From: Gnetum montanum
Taxonomy: Eukaryota > Streptophyta > Gnetopsida > Gnetales > Gnetaceae
Assembly: GCA_015680685.1 (NCBI GenBank)
Contig: MNCI01017909.1
Location: 1,419,054 to 1,483,053, forward strand
Direction of reading: 5' to 3'
Length of the DNA stretch: 64,000 nt
Shown here: piece after piece, positions 1-10,860 of the stretch
Position numbering within the stretch: position 1 is the first letter of the stretch
Layout of the letters: every line of letters begins with the position of its first letter
Notes under the pieces: generated by a model
What the model was told of the DNA's origin: nothing
Seen by the model: only the letters and a program-made list of their open reading frames with translations
The model's database searches: none
Translations under genes and position numbers: made by a program

Positions 1-1
1 C

Positions 2-19
2 TAAGGCCACGTGGCCTTA
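2..19. repeat. 18-bp perfect palindrome
   Basis: The bases TAAGGCCACGTGGCCTTA read the same on both strands. The centre is CACGTG, the core of a plant G-box. There is no recognisable gene close by, so a regulatory role is only a possibility. Confidence 0.5.
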
Positions 20-189
20 AGGTCATGCACATCCACGCTTGTGAGGTAGATCACTTCTTCTGGAATAATAGCACGCAAATTAGGATGGCCTTTTTTCTTG
101 TAACAATGAGTGTGAAAACTTGGAGATTTATTGAAAGAACCATAACTAGGACAATTCAATTTCGATGAAATAATTCTTGCTTCTACAAC

Positions 190-584
190 CGCGCAGTCTT
201 CCTTGTCCTCTGCCCTCTATTTTCCACTCGTGCGCAGTATCCCGCGGCTAGATCTACTAGATCTGAGCAACCCTCGGCTAGATTTAGATGTGGTCGAGGC
301 CATGGCTCCATGCGCAACAGAGACCACTACCTGTCTTCTTCTGTTGCCGCTATTCATCCACCCGTCGCGGCCGCTGTCTCATCGACACGTCGCTCGCCAT
401 CTGTCCTCCGCTGACGCGTAGCCCTCCTCTTCTGTTTCTGCCTCCCACTCGACGGCCAGCGACGGCACACAGATAGACGCGTGAGTCAACATCAACGGCG
501 GTAGAAGGCAACTCGGCTCCAGCAACAACGGCGCTCGTGGCAGTAGCAGCAGCGGTCAAAGGATGATCTTTAGCGTTGGTGCCC
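190..584. other. GC-rich stretch, nothing assigned
   Basis: This stretch is clearly richer in G and C than its surroundings. Both strands have open frames of 60-160 codons with low-complexity Ala/Arg/Ser content. I recognise no domain. It could be the 5' end of the possible minus-strand host gene at 585-1156, because the minus-strand frame runs through from that exon, but it could also be chance. Confidence 0.3.
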
Positions 585-1156
585 ATCAGCAAGGGTTTTA
601 AGGGTTTGCAAGCAGTGGATTTGCATTTCCCTGTAACTGTTATTGCATTGAACAAGGTTGCAGAGAGGGTTTCAAAAAATTCTGGCAAAAATATTCGAAG
701 AGAGGAAGCCATCATATCCAGCTTCTCCGTAGGCAATTTCAAAATGTTTCCTTCCACCCTCTCCTGAAGATAAATGCCTTTCAGCTGACAAAGCATATCT
801 GGATTATTGCATTGCTCAATTAGTTTCTGAAATTGCAAAACAGTTGTTATTCTGTTGAATTCACATCTTTTTTTTTGGCCATCTCTAAAATCACGTCGTG
901 CACGCGAATTTCCCAGTCATCCTGCATATCCACCAGCACTCCTTTGCTGAACCCACCAAATCTTTGGCAGAATCTGAGAACAGGGCTGCTTTCAGAATGT
1001 GGGCAAGTGACAGGCCTACAATCAGAAACAATTCTGGGAGGAAAAATGGGTGTTTTCTGTAGCCATCCAGAGCACATTCGGATGACAATGATTGTAGGTA
1101 TAATTTTATTGTTGTGTATGCCTTCCACAGACCCATGCCCAGGAACACGCCTACGC
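585..1156 (-). pseudogene. Possible two-exon host gene remnant, unknown product
   Basis: On the minus strand an acceptor-like site (ttgttacag) precedes an open stretch from 1156 to about 893. It starts VGVFLGMGLWKAY and contains a hydrophobic helix around FFLPELFLIVGLSLAH. A second acceptor-like site (ttgcaatttcag) at 827-828 precedes a frame from 826 to about 590 that begins KLIEQCNNPDMLCQLKG and continues with an amphipathic FLPEFFETLSATLFNAI stretch. The composition is that of a normal protein, not a retrotransposon. I do not recognise the family, and I cannot find a clean donor between the exons. It may be a truncated host gene or a captured fragment. Confidence 0.3.
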
Positions 1157-2190
1157 CTGTAACAAATTCTTTTTCTTCTTCTTGTTAATGCAGTAGAACT
1201 GTTGCATCTTGTTCTCGGAGAATAACCATGGTTTAGAATCTGATTGTGCCCCCAAAATAATTCAACAGTTGCAACATGCAAAATGGATGATGCCGATAAT
1301 GTTGATACCACCATCAAATTGCTACCCATGAAAAGGAGCAATTGCTAGTCATGCCTTTGCAAAAAAAAAAAAAAAGGTAGGTGCAGGCTTAGGGTCATAC
1401 TCAGGCTCTGTGTTTGTGGATAGGTATGGATGTGGGTGAAACTGAACAATTAAACTTTGATATGTTATTAGGTGGATACATACCTTACCGGATGAGCCAA
1501 CAAACTTTGAATACAATGTTAAACTCATGACTTGACTTTTGTAATTTATTGAAAATGAAGCAAGAGGCTTACCAAAAATCGAACCCATGAGTTTTAGTTT
1601 TCAAATCAAGAGTCTTACTATTCCATGGAATGGCCAAATGTGCCAACACCATCATACCCCCATGACTGAATAAAAGCTCATCCTTAAGTTCCTTACAAAA
1701 TATTGGGAAGGTATGGGATTATTGACTTGAATGGAAATAATGGTGAATGGGATGACATGTGAATGGATCATCATTACAGAACATGACAAAATTGGTGTTC
1801 ACGAAAACAAGAGTGAACACTTTATACATTTGACATTAGGCCTTATTTGGCAGCTGAGAGAGAAGAGAGAAGAGAGAAGAAGTCTGCTACTACCAACGCC
1901 AGGATTGCACCTTTCGTTGTCTATCTGTAACCATGCCATCCATCTCATTCCTTGCATAGCTACTTTAGCACCGATCCATTCCAAGTGTTCCCTCTAGATC
2001 CAATCCATTGTTGCATGATTACCATCTGCACACATAACACAGTCTTTATATTAGCAAGGGTAACAATGCAGTTAATACCTTGCTTTGGTGAAAGGTCCAT
2101 TGGCTAATACGGGTCTGGAGATATAATAGTGGTGACTATCGAAGGTGTAGGGGTTAGGAGAAAATCAAAAAAATTGAAAAAATTGGGTTA
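1157..2190. other. Non-coding region with A-run and GA-rich tract
   Basis: No convincing gene. It holds a 15-base A run (1361-1375), a GAGA-rich tract (about 1856-1882) and a polypurine-tract-like junction at 1655. No copy of the element A LTR is visible here, although A's 3' LTR would be expected nearby. Confidence 0.5.
1655..1690 (-). other. Polypurine tract-like LTR junction
   Basis: Read on the minus strand, a TTCAGTCATGGGGGTA stretch is followed by TGATGG. This matches the polypurine tract/LTR starts of B (20428) and C (21745), including the conserved upstream ACTTGAGGATGAG-like motif. It marks the 3' end of an internal region of this family, but the sequence beyond it (below 1654) does not match any LTR in the window. 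A similar tract without a TGATG start lies at 2191-2205. Confidence 0.5.
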
Positions 2191-2205
2191 GGACCCCCAT
2201 GACTA

Positions 2206-3821
2206 AGAGCAAACCTCCAGTAGCGATAGAATGGAGAAAGAAAAAGAACAAGAAAGATGGAGAAAAAGAGACAACTATAACGTCGATGAAATGGATGTCA
2301 ATATGGAAATGAATAAAATAGAGTGGATTGAAAAAATGTTAAGGGAAAGAATTTAATTGGTGTACCAAATAGGAATGTCAGTGGGTTCTCCCCAAAGCAG
2401 GCTTATGCCTTTAATGCCCTAACAAACCCACATTCAAAGAGTTCGTAGGCTTTGGGAATGTCATTTGGAACAAGAGTTAAAGTCTTAACCACAAGAATTT
2501 ACCAACAAGAAAACAATGCATCCACAAAGATATGGACTACTGATACAACTAGCAATGAGGTGATAGATGGGGAAAGAAGGATGGAAAGAAGAGAATGGAA
2601 TGGAGTCCCAAGAATAAGGTGGTGTACAACCCCTTGTGTATTTAATAATTAATGTGACTTAGTAGATCCCATTCCAAGTCTGGGATCAAACAAACCACAT
2701 CCAGTGACTTTGCATTAATGCATTTGGCCAATCCATCCACTTGAAGTAACAAGAATGCCTTCACCAAGGAGCCACCACCATTCCAACGAAATGAAAGATG
2801 AGAAGGAAGGAAGTAAGAAGGGCCTTAGTTAGAGGAAACATGTTTATTTTAGTTCCATAACTAGTGCTTGTAGCCCAAATGATTATTTCGTCTAAGGGGT
2901 GTGCTTTGAATTCTCACTATTTTTTTATGTGTTTATGCATGAGAACCACACCATGCAAAGACTTTGTTATTTTTATTAGCTCAGCTTCCCGATAATGGAG
3001 CAATGTGGGAATGGGAAGGAAAACTCAAGAAGAAAACATCCAAGCACCCAAGAGAATGGCCAACACAAGTTCATCAAGTTCCCTTGAAGTCACACCCTTT
3101 TCAATCCTTGTGTCCTTCCTTAGTTTGAGAAATGCCCAGTCATAGATTCGTTATAGCTCTTATTGTTGAGAAAGGGACTGTATACTTCCAAGCCAAGAGA
3201 TACCATAGAAATTTGCGGATGTATGGATGAAGTGAACTCATTGCTTGTCATATCAAAAGAACCATACCTTAGTATCAACATCATAACTTAAAGGTAAAAA
3301 CCAAACATTAGCAACTAATAGGAAAACGGTTCATACCATCTTTAAGAGCACTTATTAAATGACAAACTTAATAAGATGGATATCACACACACACACACAC
3401 AAAGAAATGAAAAAGTATAAAAGATGTTGGAAAATAAAAACCAAGAAAAGTTAAATAAATTTGTAAAACAAAAAGGTGTAAAACAAAAATGTGTAAAAAA
3501 AAAAACGTAAAAGAACTGAGGGCCCCATGTGATTAGCATAGGTGGCCATCTCCCCCATGCCTGAATTGAAAGGGAGAGATCCAAAAATAATGAGCATTTA
3601 TTTGAATTTCTTAACAGTGTCCAACTTCTCCCAATTGATGTTTTCAGGTTAAGGGTTGGAAGTTGGTGACGCTCATATTCCAATGTATCTATGCTTTCAT
3701 TGTGGGTGCAAGTTGTTTCCCCAGTTCATTCCATGCATGTTGGTGGGCTACTCTCTTGATCAGCTATCAACCACTAGGTGTTCTCTTATTGTGTGGTTAC
3801 TACATACAAGCACCTTTGTAT
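2206..3821 (-). other. Element A 3' non-coding region
   Basis: No gene. The stretch 2780-3680 can be aligned by eye with 49.6-50.53 kb of D in reverse orientation (shared landmarks: the GGGGCCCTCA motif, a TTTTGTTTTACA-rich tract and a TG/CA microsatellite). A (CA)n run lies at about 3383-3402. The short open frames here look like chance. Confidence 0.6.
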
Positions 3822-4699
3822 CTAAGTTTCTTGGGCACACCAATTGCATGCAAGAGATGCTAAGCATTCCTCCATGTCGTCACCCTCTAAGTCACTGTAT
3901 GTGATGCATGGAACTTTCTTCTTCTCGATCTTTTCATAAATTTTTTCTTTAGATATTTCCAAGGAAAGATTGCGGATCCCTAGGCACGCGTTGATGGTGC
4001 TAAGCCATGCCCTCCCCATTATAATTGGGAAGTCCCCTTTGTTACTATTGACTTCTATCACTAGGAAATCAGCTGGGTATGACCAACCACACATAGTGGT
4101 AATGATGTCCTCCACCAATCCCAAGGGAATGGTGATGGACTGGTCAACCAGCTCTAGTTGAATATTCCTCTTCTTAAGTGGAGGCAGGTTCCAGGCTTTA
4201 TACATTTCTCGTGGGATTAAGTTGACTCCGGAACCTGAGTCAAGAAGAGCCTTACGTGGTTCATTCCCAGTGACTTGGAGGTAGATTAAGAGACTTCCAG
4301 GGTTAGAGAGTTTCCTGGGAAGGTGGCCCACCTTTATCCAGTTAGTAATGGTATGTGTTAACATAACCGTATTCGTTGAGCCCTGTTGTTGATTTGAAGG
4401 GAGCTCTGAAGCCTTATTTGTTGGAGGAGCGTGCACAGACTCAACCGCTTGTGGTAATGAGAGCTTGTTTGGGCTTTTGGTTCTAAAGAAAGGTCTTCTC
4501 TTTGTGCGGTTGTTAGAACTAGTAGCGGGTTGAAGGTTTACAGCTCTCATAGCATTACATTGTTGCGGTTGAGTGGGGAGTTGCCCTTGCATCGTTGGAG
4601 TGGGTGGTAGTGGAACTACCGGCGTAAGAGTGGAAGATGGATTCAGAGGATGGTATGCATGTGGTGCGTCTTCCATAGGAGAAGGAGTTCTAAAATACT
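3822..4699 (-). pseudogene. pro: Element A protease (aspartic, retroviral type)
   Basis: Aspartic protease domain that cleaves the Gag-Pro polyprotein. About 285 codons are open. A proline/glutamine-rich linker comes first, then ITNWIKVGHLPRKLS, then the active-site loop LLDSGSGVNLI (the D-S-G triad of the family), then the second hallmark FPIIMGRAWLS. It ends at 3822 with a short acidic tail. The frame follows on from gag after a short gap with stops, so the parent protein was probably one Gag-Pro chain. No RT follows. Copies in B, C and D have the same plan, and this is the best-preserved active site of the four. Confidence 0.8.
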
Positions 4700-6904
4700 C
4701 TCAAACTTGGTAGTGACATTGTGGGGTTGCGAAACCCATAGAGTCACTTGGAGAAACCAGCTACTACACATAGTAGCCATACGGGTCTGGTTGCCGGTAA
4801 GGGTATTGTCATCTCGGCGGTGGCATCCCCCATGACTGTGGGTGTTGCCACTATTGGTGTTGCTCGATAGGTTGTGGCGGAGTTCCACTTGGATAATATG
4901 TTAACGGTTGGTGGAACTGCCTCGGGTTACCTTGGGGATAATGTAACCTTCGGGGTGCTTGCCGTTTATTAAGTCTTGGGTTGAGTGCATACACCTCAGA
5001 CTCTTGCAGATGTGAAATTATTGGGCAACATCCCTTAGGATGGTCATATTGGCAGATCTCACATCCACCATCATTGTCCATGTCAGAATCCACAACCTCA
5101 TCGGCGATAGTCATTTTTCCCTTACCCTTGTTACATGCATGGTCTAAATCTCTCCACTTTTTCTTATTACGATCACTACTTCGTTCCTCCTTAGACTCCT
5201 CTACGATTTTTAGGACAGTTTCAATTTTACTATCTAAGGAGCTCCATATTTCATCTACCTTAGCCGACACTTCTATTGTTAATTTCTGAAGTGGCAAGGT
5301 TTTTCTATTTACCAACTCTTCGAGTGGTGACTCATCCTCTTCCTCACAGAATCTTACTCCCCTCTTTCGGAGGGAAGGATCGTAGTTGTACTCTTTCGCG
5401 CTTTCTCTTTTCCGTAGCTCCTCTTCTTCTTTAGCTACTTGCTCCAACAATCGATGAACTTCATGGGACCTAAGTTTAGATAATCTCCCTTGGGCATATG
5501 TCCCAAGGATTCTCCTAGTTTCGTGTCTTAGCCCATCTACGAGGTAGCGGAGTTGATCCCGTTATGCGTAGCCATGGCCCGGGCAACGATGTAGCAATGC
5601 ATAATATCAACCCATGGCAACATCCAAGGGTTTGTGATTACCCTGTTTCCATCCTTGGATCTGCTTACGCAAGTTGGACACTCTAGAGTACGTTTGGTAT
5701 TTATCGTTAAACAATTCTAGCATTGTACTCCACCTCCTAATGGTTTTCGGCTCTAAGGACCGGTACCAACTCTCTGCTTCTTTTATGAGTGTCCTAGGGA
5801 ACAAATTTTACTTTTGCCACTCATTTTCAATATTCTGCAAGGCACAGGCATTGTGGAATGCCTATAAGTGATTCTGCGGATCAGCATTGTATCCCCCCTC
5901 AAACCATGGGATATTATTCATGTCTAGTCTCTTGATCCAACTATCTTTTTGATGCCTTGTAGGTATTCTAACTACCTCTGTAATGTCTAACATACTCCGG
6001 GTTACTAGTAGGGGTTCATCATGATCATCTCTCTCATGATGTCTATGATGCCTATGTGGTTCCCTACTTTCCCTTCTTTCATGCCTTGACTCCCTAAAGT
6101 GCCTTTATCCTCGCTCTCGACTCTCTCGTCGAGGTCTCTCATTTCACTTACCCTTATCCTCACTGTTGTGCTCCTTGTGACTACGTCTTGATGTGGAAGG
6201 AGAGAGTGAATGATGTGATGAAGGGGAAGAAGAAGGGGAACCATCGCCATGACGATGTTTCTTACCTTCTCTTCGGTGGTTACGGTCCTGATCGTGATGA
6301 CGATCAGATTTCCCACCTTTGTCATGTGTTTGTGTTTCCTCATCGAACACTTGGTGTTCATGGGAATCAGAACCAGGGTTGTGAATCATAGAGTGTAGGT
6401 TCTAATACCCTACCTCCTCACCATCATTTGGAGGGGGAACATCATTTTGTGGAGAACCTATTGAGATAGGTGCACCACCCTTAACTTATCTTCTGACAAG
6501 CGAAGCGTTGCGGGGTCCTTTGCCCTTCAACGATGTCTGATAACTCTCCGACCGCGAGTCCCTTAGATGTTGTGCTGCTGTGGGATGGTAATCCCTTATG
6601 TCATAATCTTATGCAACGTATTCAGCGTATAATTCTATCATGCCTATCTGTGCAAGAGCATGAAGGAGCATGTTAGGGATTGCCCGATCTGGGGGTAACA
6701 CTATGTTACCTTGTAGGTCTCTTCAGCACAGTTGTTCATCCTAATGGAGGATAAAAGTAAAATCGGGTATATACTCATCGTGATGAGTATATACCACCCA
6801 ATACTGTTGAGGAACTGGCGGTTCTTGGTTACGTGTGTTAGACCACTGACTATCTCTTGTGTGATCCCTAGGTGGTGAAGTGCTTTTATGTGAAGAAGAA
6901 GACA
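4700..6904 (-). pseudogene. gag: Element A gag polyprotein
   Basis: Structural protein that would package the RNA. The likely start is the ATG at 6904 (MSSSSHKS), about 130 bp from the primer site and matching D and B. Order: an acidic N-terminal part (HDEYIPDFTFIL), a basic Arg/His/Ser-rich segment (about 6390-6010), the retrotransposon gag core (KEAESWYRSLEPKTIRRWS near 5790-5720), a charged helical part (LLEQVAKEEEELRKRE, about 5450) and a zinc knuckle CEICQYDHPKGC near 5070-5030. The knuckle spacing is CX2CX3HX3C, tighter than the usual CX2CX4HX4C. Several in-frame stops and at least one frameshift make it non-functional. Confidence 0.8.
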
Positions 6905-7032
6905 TTGTTATTTTGTCAGTGTGCTATTGACCGTTATTTAAATTTTTTTCTGATTAACCCTAAGGGTTCGTTTAAGCTTCCCAATGATGTGGATGATTTC
7001 CTATGTTCTACTTAGCACACAAACAAATTAGT

Positions 7033-7050
7033 CCTTGGGCAACGACACCA
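7033..7050 (-). other. Element A primer binding site
   Basis: The minus strand reads TGGTGTCGTTGCCCAAGG one base after the LTR end. It resembles the TGGCGCCGTTGCCGGGGA type usually assigned to tRNA-Asp and typical of Athila-like elements, with decay changes. Confidence 0.7.
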
Positions 7051-7051
7051 A

Positions 7052-7886
7052 TGATGAGTGGCGAGGTACCCCTACACTCAACCATACGAATACGAGTGTT
7101 ACACGCACGATCCGGTCGAACTTCGCAGACTAAGTTCCTATACACCTTATGGAACACTTAAGGTTAATCATTCATTATCTTCCCAAACTGACTTGTATTT
7201 GTCACGGTTGTATGGTTAAGTGAGTTTGAGGTATGTGATTTTTATATCTTTTATGTTTTTATCACCTATGCTAATGAGGTAAAGGGTGAAGAGACTAAGT
7301 AACTAACTTTAACTAACTAAGTTCTAATACCTAGTATCAGTATCCGTTCCCACTTACCGTTCACACCTTGAACCAATGCAACCTTATGGGATTACCAAAT
7401 GCTATTCGTTACTGGGATTACCTAATGTAACGCACATGCTCGAAGTGGTCGTACTGAATGCACTTAACTATGGGAGAAGGACGAAGAGAGATTTAATTGA
7501 CTAATAAATCATTTAAATGATAAACAATAAATAACAATAATTAAAGTCCTATTTAGCCTATTCCATGCATTGCAAGGTTTATCCAACAGTTCGTCTTTAT
7601 TGCCGTACACAATTGTGCGTTCAGGCACAAAATTGCCCGAATAAAGATCCGTTCACTTTGGAGCTCCTACTGCGGGCACATGGAAATTACTCTAACTCTG
7701 GAATGGAAAAACTGCCAGAGTTTTGCTAAGGATCTAGATCTAGATTGTGAAACAAGGGAGAGCTTATTTATAGATTTGGCGATGCGTTGCGATATCATGT
7801 ACGCGATATCGCAGGGGATGCGATATCACGGCCGATGCAATATCACGTACGTGATATCGTGGCCCATGTGATATTGTGTCCCATCA
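7052..7886 (-). repeat. Element A 5' LTR
   Basis: This 835-bp LTR begins TGATGGGACAC and ends CTCATCA on the minus strand. A TATA-like TATAAATA lies at 7765-7772. Its U3 start (7788-7876) is packed with GATATC palindromes, as in D's LTR. A polyadenylation-type AATAAA-like stretch follows the TATA box, and the outer half can be aligned with D's LTR. Confidence 0.75.
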
Positions 7887-8615
7887 ATCCCCTTTTGGTT
7901 TGATCGAAGCTTTAGTTAGTAAGCTCTATCTATGCCTAAAGTCTCTTGTATCCTTTCCAAGGTTCTTTGCAAGAGTTGACTTAAGCTTTATGTTAGCCAA
8001 ATACTCAATATGTATCACCAATGTGTGGAAGTGAGATTCATGAGTTTAATAAAACTTTTTGGCTTGGAGTGAGGTATCTTTTATTTTCTCTAGGATAACT
8101 ATTTAAGGTACCTTCTTTTCTTTATCACATTCATGCTTGGCTTCCATGATGGCGTTCCTTCTTGCCTGAGCTCTATTGGTTGGTATGGCCTTGTCATGTT
8201 CTTTGTGACTTGATAGCTCTCTTGTTCATGACTTAGGTTGGCTTTCATGAGGGTTGCCTGAAACATCAATGGAATGGAATGTTCTTGTGGCAAAACTATG
8301 TTGCCCTACAAGTATCTCCATTTGAGTTATTCATCCTAGTGAATAATGAATGTAAAATCAAGATAGTATGGTTTAGTGTGAGCATATGTAATTCTTGTTT
8401 GCATCAGTGCACGCTAGTCCTCTTCATCATGTGTTTTGTCATGATTTATTTGAACTTCCTTGACATGTGATTTTTCTCTAAGTGTCAAAGCCATGTTACC
8501 TATTTGATGCTTAAGTGTGTGTATTACTAAAATTGATTAAAAATGTAAAGGATAGACTTTGTGGATTGACACCAAGAACTTTATAAGATCAACTACTCAA
8601 CACACATTGACACAT

Positions 8616-8632
8616 CCTTGGAAACGACGCTA
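8616..8632 (-). other. Element G primer binding site
   Basis: The minus strand reads TAGCGTCGTTTCCAAGG directly after the LTR, a decayed version of the primer site in A, C and D. Confidence 0.6.
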
Positions 8633-8633
8633 A

Positions 8634-9513
8634 TGATGAGTGGTGAAGCATCCCAACATTCTACCATATAAGTCACAAGTGTTTATGTGCAAACAAATCA
8701 TAATTTGTAGATGGACAATGGAATTATGCTAGTAATTGATGTTGAGTTCATGATCATTGTCTTCTCACTTTAAGTTAGTGAGGCTCAAGTGTATGGTTTA
8801 ACTCTTAGTGAGGTACATAATAGATGATGTTGTAGGGATCTTAATGCTCCTAGTCATAAACATGGTTAAGTAAAAGATAAAATTCTAAGTCTAGTTAACT
8901 ATAAAAACACAAATCTATTGTAGCCTAAAGCAATGGATATTTGGTCCTGGTCTATTGTACATGCCTTGGACTCATGTAATTATTATTGGGATAACCAAGT
9001 AGAATTACTATTAAGAAAATCAAGCAAGGCCACTACTGGGTTACTAGATAACTACACTTAGTGCTTGAAACCAATCCTAGCCATTTTTCTTAACTAGTGA
9101 ACATGGAAAGTAAAGTGCTTGAAATGTAAATGATTAACTAAGAAAGCAAGAAAATTATTCTACGTAACTCATAAAGAAAACAAAGGAATGCTGCAATGAT
9201 GAAAAATAGCTTCGATCTTTATTGCTGCACATAAACTATGTCCAAGTACAATTTACTTGAATAAAGATGCCAGTCAATTGCTTAACATCACACTATGGCC
9301 ATTCACACCATCGCTAAGACTACAAAAACGAATTGCAAGAATTTGGCTAAGGGTTGGAATTAAGAGTTGTTGTTTGTGGGCCCAAGTGCTAGTATTTATA
9401 GGGTTGCATAGATCCTGAGACATTGCATCAATGATAACATAGGATGAGCTATGATATCATTGATACAATATTGTAGATACGACGTTGCAATGGTGGAAAA
9501 ATTGGATTTATCA
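8634..9513 (-). repeat. Element G 5' LTR
   Basis: About 880 bp. The minus-strand start is TGATAAATCC and the end is CACTCATCA. It shares the order of landmarks with the LTRs of C (43220-44065) and A. A TATA-like TATTTATA (reverse) lies near 9394-9401, next to GATATC-type repeats in U3. Confidence 0.65.
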
Positions 9514-9559
9514 GGTAGGGTATTTAATAGTTATACAACAAAATGTTTAAGGAGAATAG

Positions 9560-10860
9560 CCAATTTACATTTGGTCTAGATGATTCTAGTGCAATTTCCC
9601 TCAAAGGCAATGGATGGTTGAGTTGACACAAGTGCTAGCCATAATTTTTTTTTACTAGAAATTGCTCGCATCCTTAATTTGCAAGTAAAGTTAGCTTTGA
9701 CATCTTGTAAGTTGGCTTAATTCCACCTAATCAAATACATTAGGATGACAAAGGAAGTGGGCATAAAGGTTGGATAGTGGAGTGAAAAGCTAGATTTTTT
9801 AGTTCTAGATATTAACTCTTTCAAACTCATTTTGGGACAAGAATTCTTGAAGAATATGAAAATGTTGGTTGCCCCTTATCTTGATGTTCTATATACTTTA
9901 GATGAGAAATCACCCTATGTGATGAAAACCTCATCATTGGAAGCAACTTGCATGCTTTATAATATCCAAAATCTATCTCTGATTATGACAAAAAAGATCA
10001 CCTAAGATCCAACCCAACATATGTTCTTGGTAGTCTTGAAAAAAGGTGAAGGTGGATGATTTTACCCAAGTGGATGTGCTAATCAAAGAAATTCTTGGAA
10101 GGTATAAGGAATTGATGCCAGTAGAGTTTTTGAAAGAGTTACTTGAAACAACATGTTATGGGCCACAAAATCGAGTTATTGTTAGGAACTACCCTCCTAA
10201 GCAACACTCATACAAATTGGCTATGCCCAAATTTGAAGAATTTAAAGAAGCAACTAGAGCGCTTGATGGAAAAGGGTTATATCAAAACCTCAAAATCTTC
10301 ATATGGAGACATGATATTATTTGTAAAGAAAGGAGGATGGCACACTACAAGTGTGTTATGATTATAAGCTTCTAAACACATTCACCATCAAGAATAGGCA
10401 TTCAATATCTTTGGTGTTGGACCTATTCAATTAACTTATAAAGGCTCAAGTTTTCTCTTGACTTAAATTTCCCCACAGTTACTATCATATGTATATTACA
10501 TAATGGGATGAAGAGATCCAAGTAGACAATCATGCCTTTTAGGTTGTATAGCTCTAGCTACATTTTACACACTCATGAACAAGATGTTCCACTTGTACCT
10601 TAACAAATTCATGGTGGTATACCCTGATGACATTCTTAAATACTCTTGTTTTAAAAAACAAACACTTTTACCACTTGGAGTTGGTGTTCTCCAAATCGTG
10701 AAAGTAGAAATTGTATGTCAAACAAAAGAAATGCAAATTTGAAAAAGAAAAGTTGAAATTTCTCATTCATGTCATTGATGCAGGCAAGATGAAATTGAAT
10801 TAAATAAGACAAAGGCCATTGTCACTTGGTGATAAGTGATAGAGAATTCCAACACCTAAC
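9560..10860 (+). pseudogene. Ty3/gypsy protease and reverse transcriptase remnant
   Basis: A badly broken pol fragment, read by hand across several frames. At 9620-9960 there is a protease trace (DTSASHNFF-like loop near 9630, then WSEKLDFLVLDINSFKLILG near 9780). At 10090-10350 there is an RT entry region (MEKGYIKTSKSSYGDMILFV, like the family's ...GFIRPSKSPYGAPVLFVKK). Near 10605-10640 the catalytic loop reads MVVYPDDILKYS, a variant of YLDD. After 10745 FLIHVIDAGK corresponds to FLGHVIS. This looks like a chromovirus. There are many stops and frameshifts, and integrase and LTRs are not visible. Confidence 0.7.

Larger units (their letters stand above)
2191..7886 (-). mobile_element. Element A: Gag-Protease-only LTR retrotransposon, 3' LTR missing
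   Basis: The order on the minus strand is 5' LTR (7886 to 7052), primer site (7050-7033), gag (from 6904), protease (to 3822), then about 1.6 kb of non-coding DNA ending near a polypurine-like tract at 2191-2205. There is no trace of reverse transcriptase, RNase H or integrase. Gag, protease and 3' non-coding region all match element D (46.5-50.5 kb) in the other orientation, so the layout is a family trait and not a local deletion. Element A lies inside the internal region of element G, whose 5' part continues at 7887. A 3' LTR is not recognisable. Confidence 0.75.
7887..9513 (-). mobile_element. Element G: remnant (5' LTR and gag leader)
   Basis: The region 7887-8633 matches the gag start of element A (the stretch around 8270-8360 corresponds to 6630-6760), so it is the 5' internal part of a sister element. 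Its LTR follows at 8634-9513. The insertion of element A at 7886 cut G. The rest of G's internal region is not visible below A. Confidence 0.6.

Noticed and set aside
3383-3402. (CA)n tracts as functional elements
   Set aside because: Ordinary microsatellites inside the non-coding part of the elements (also near 21839-21866 and, as TG, near 49885-49910).
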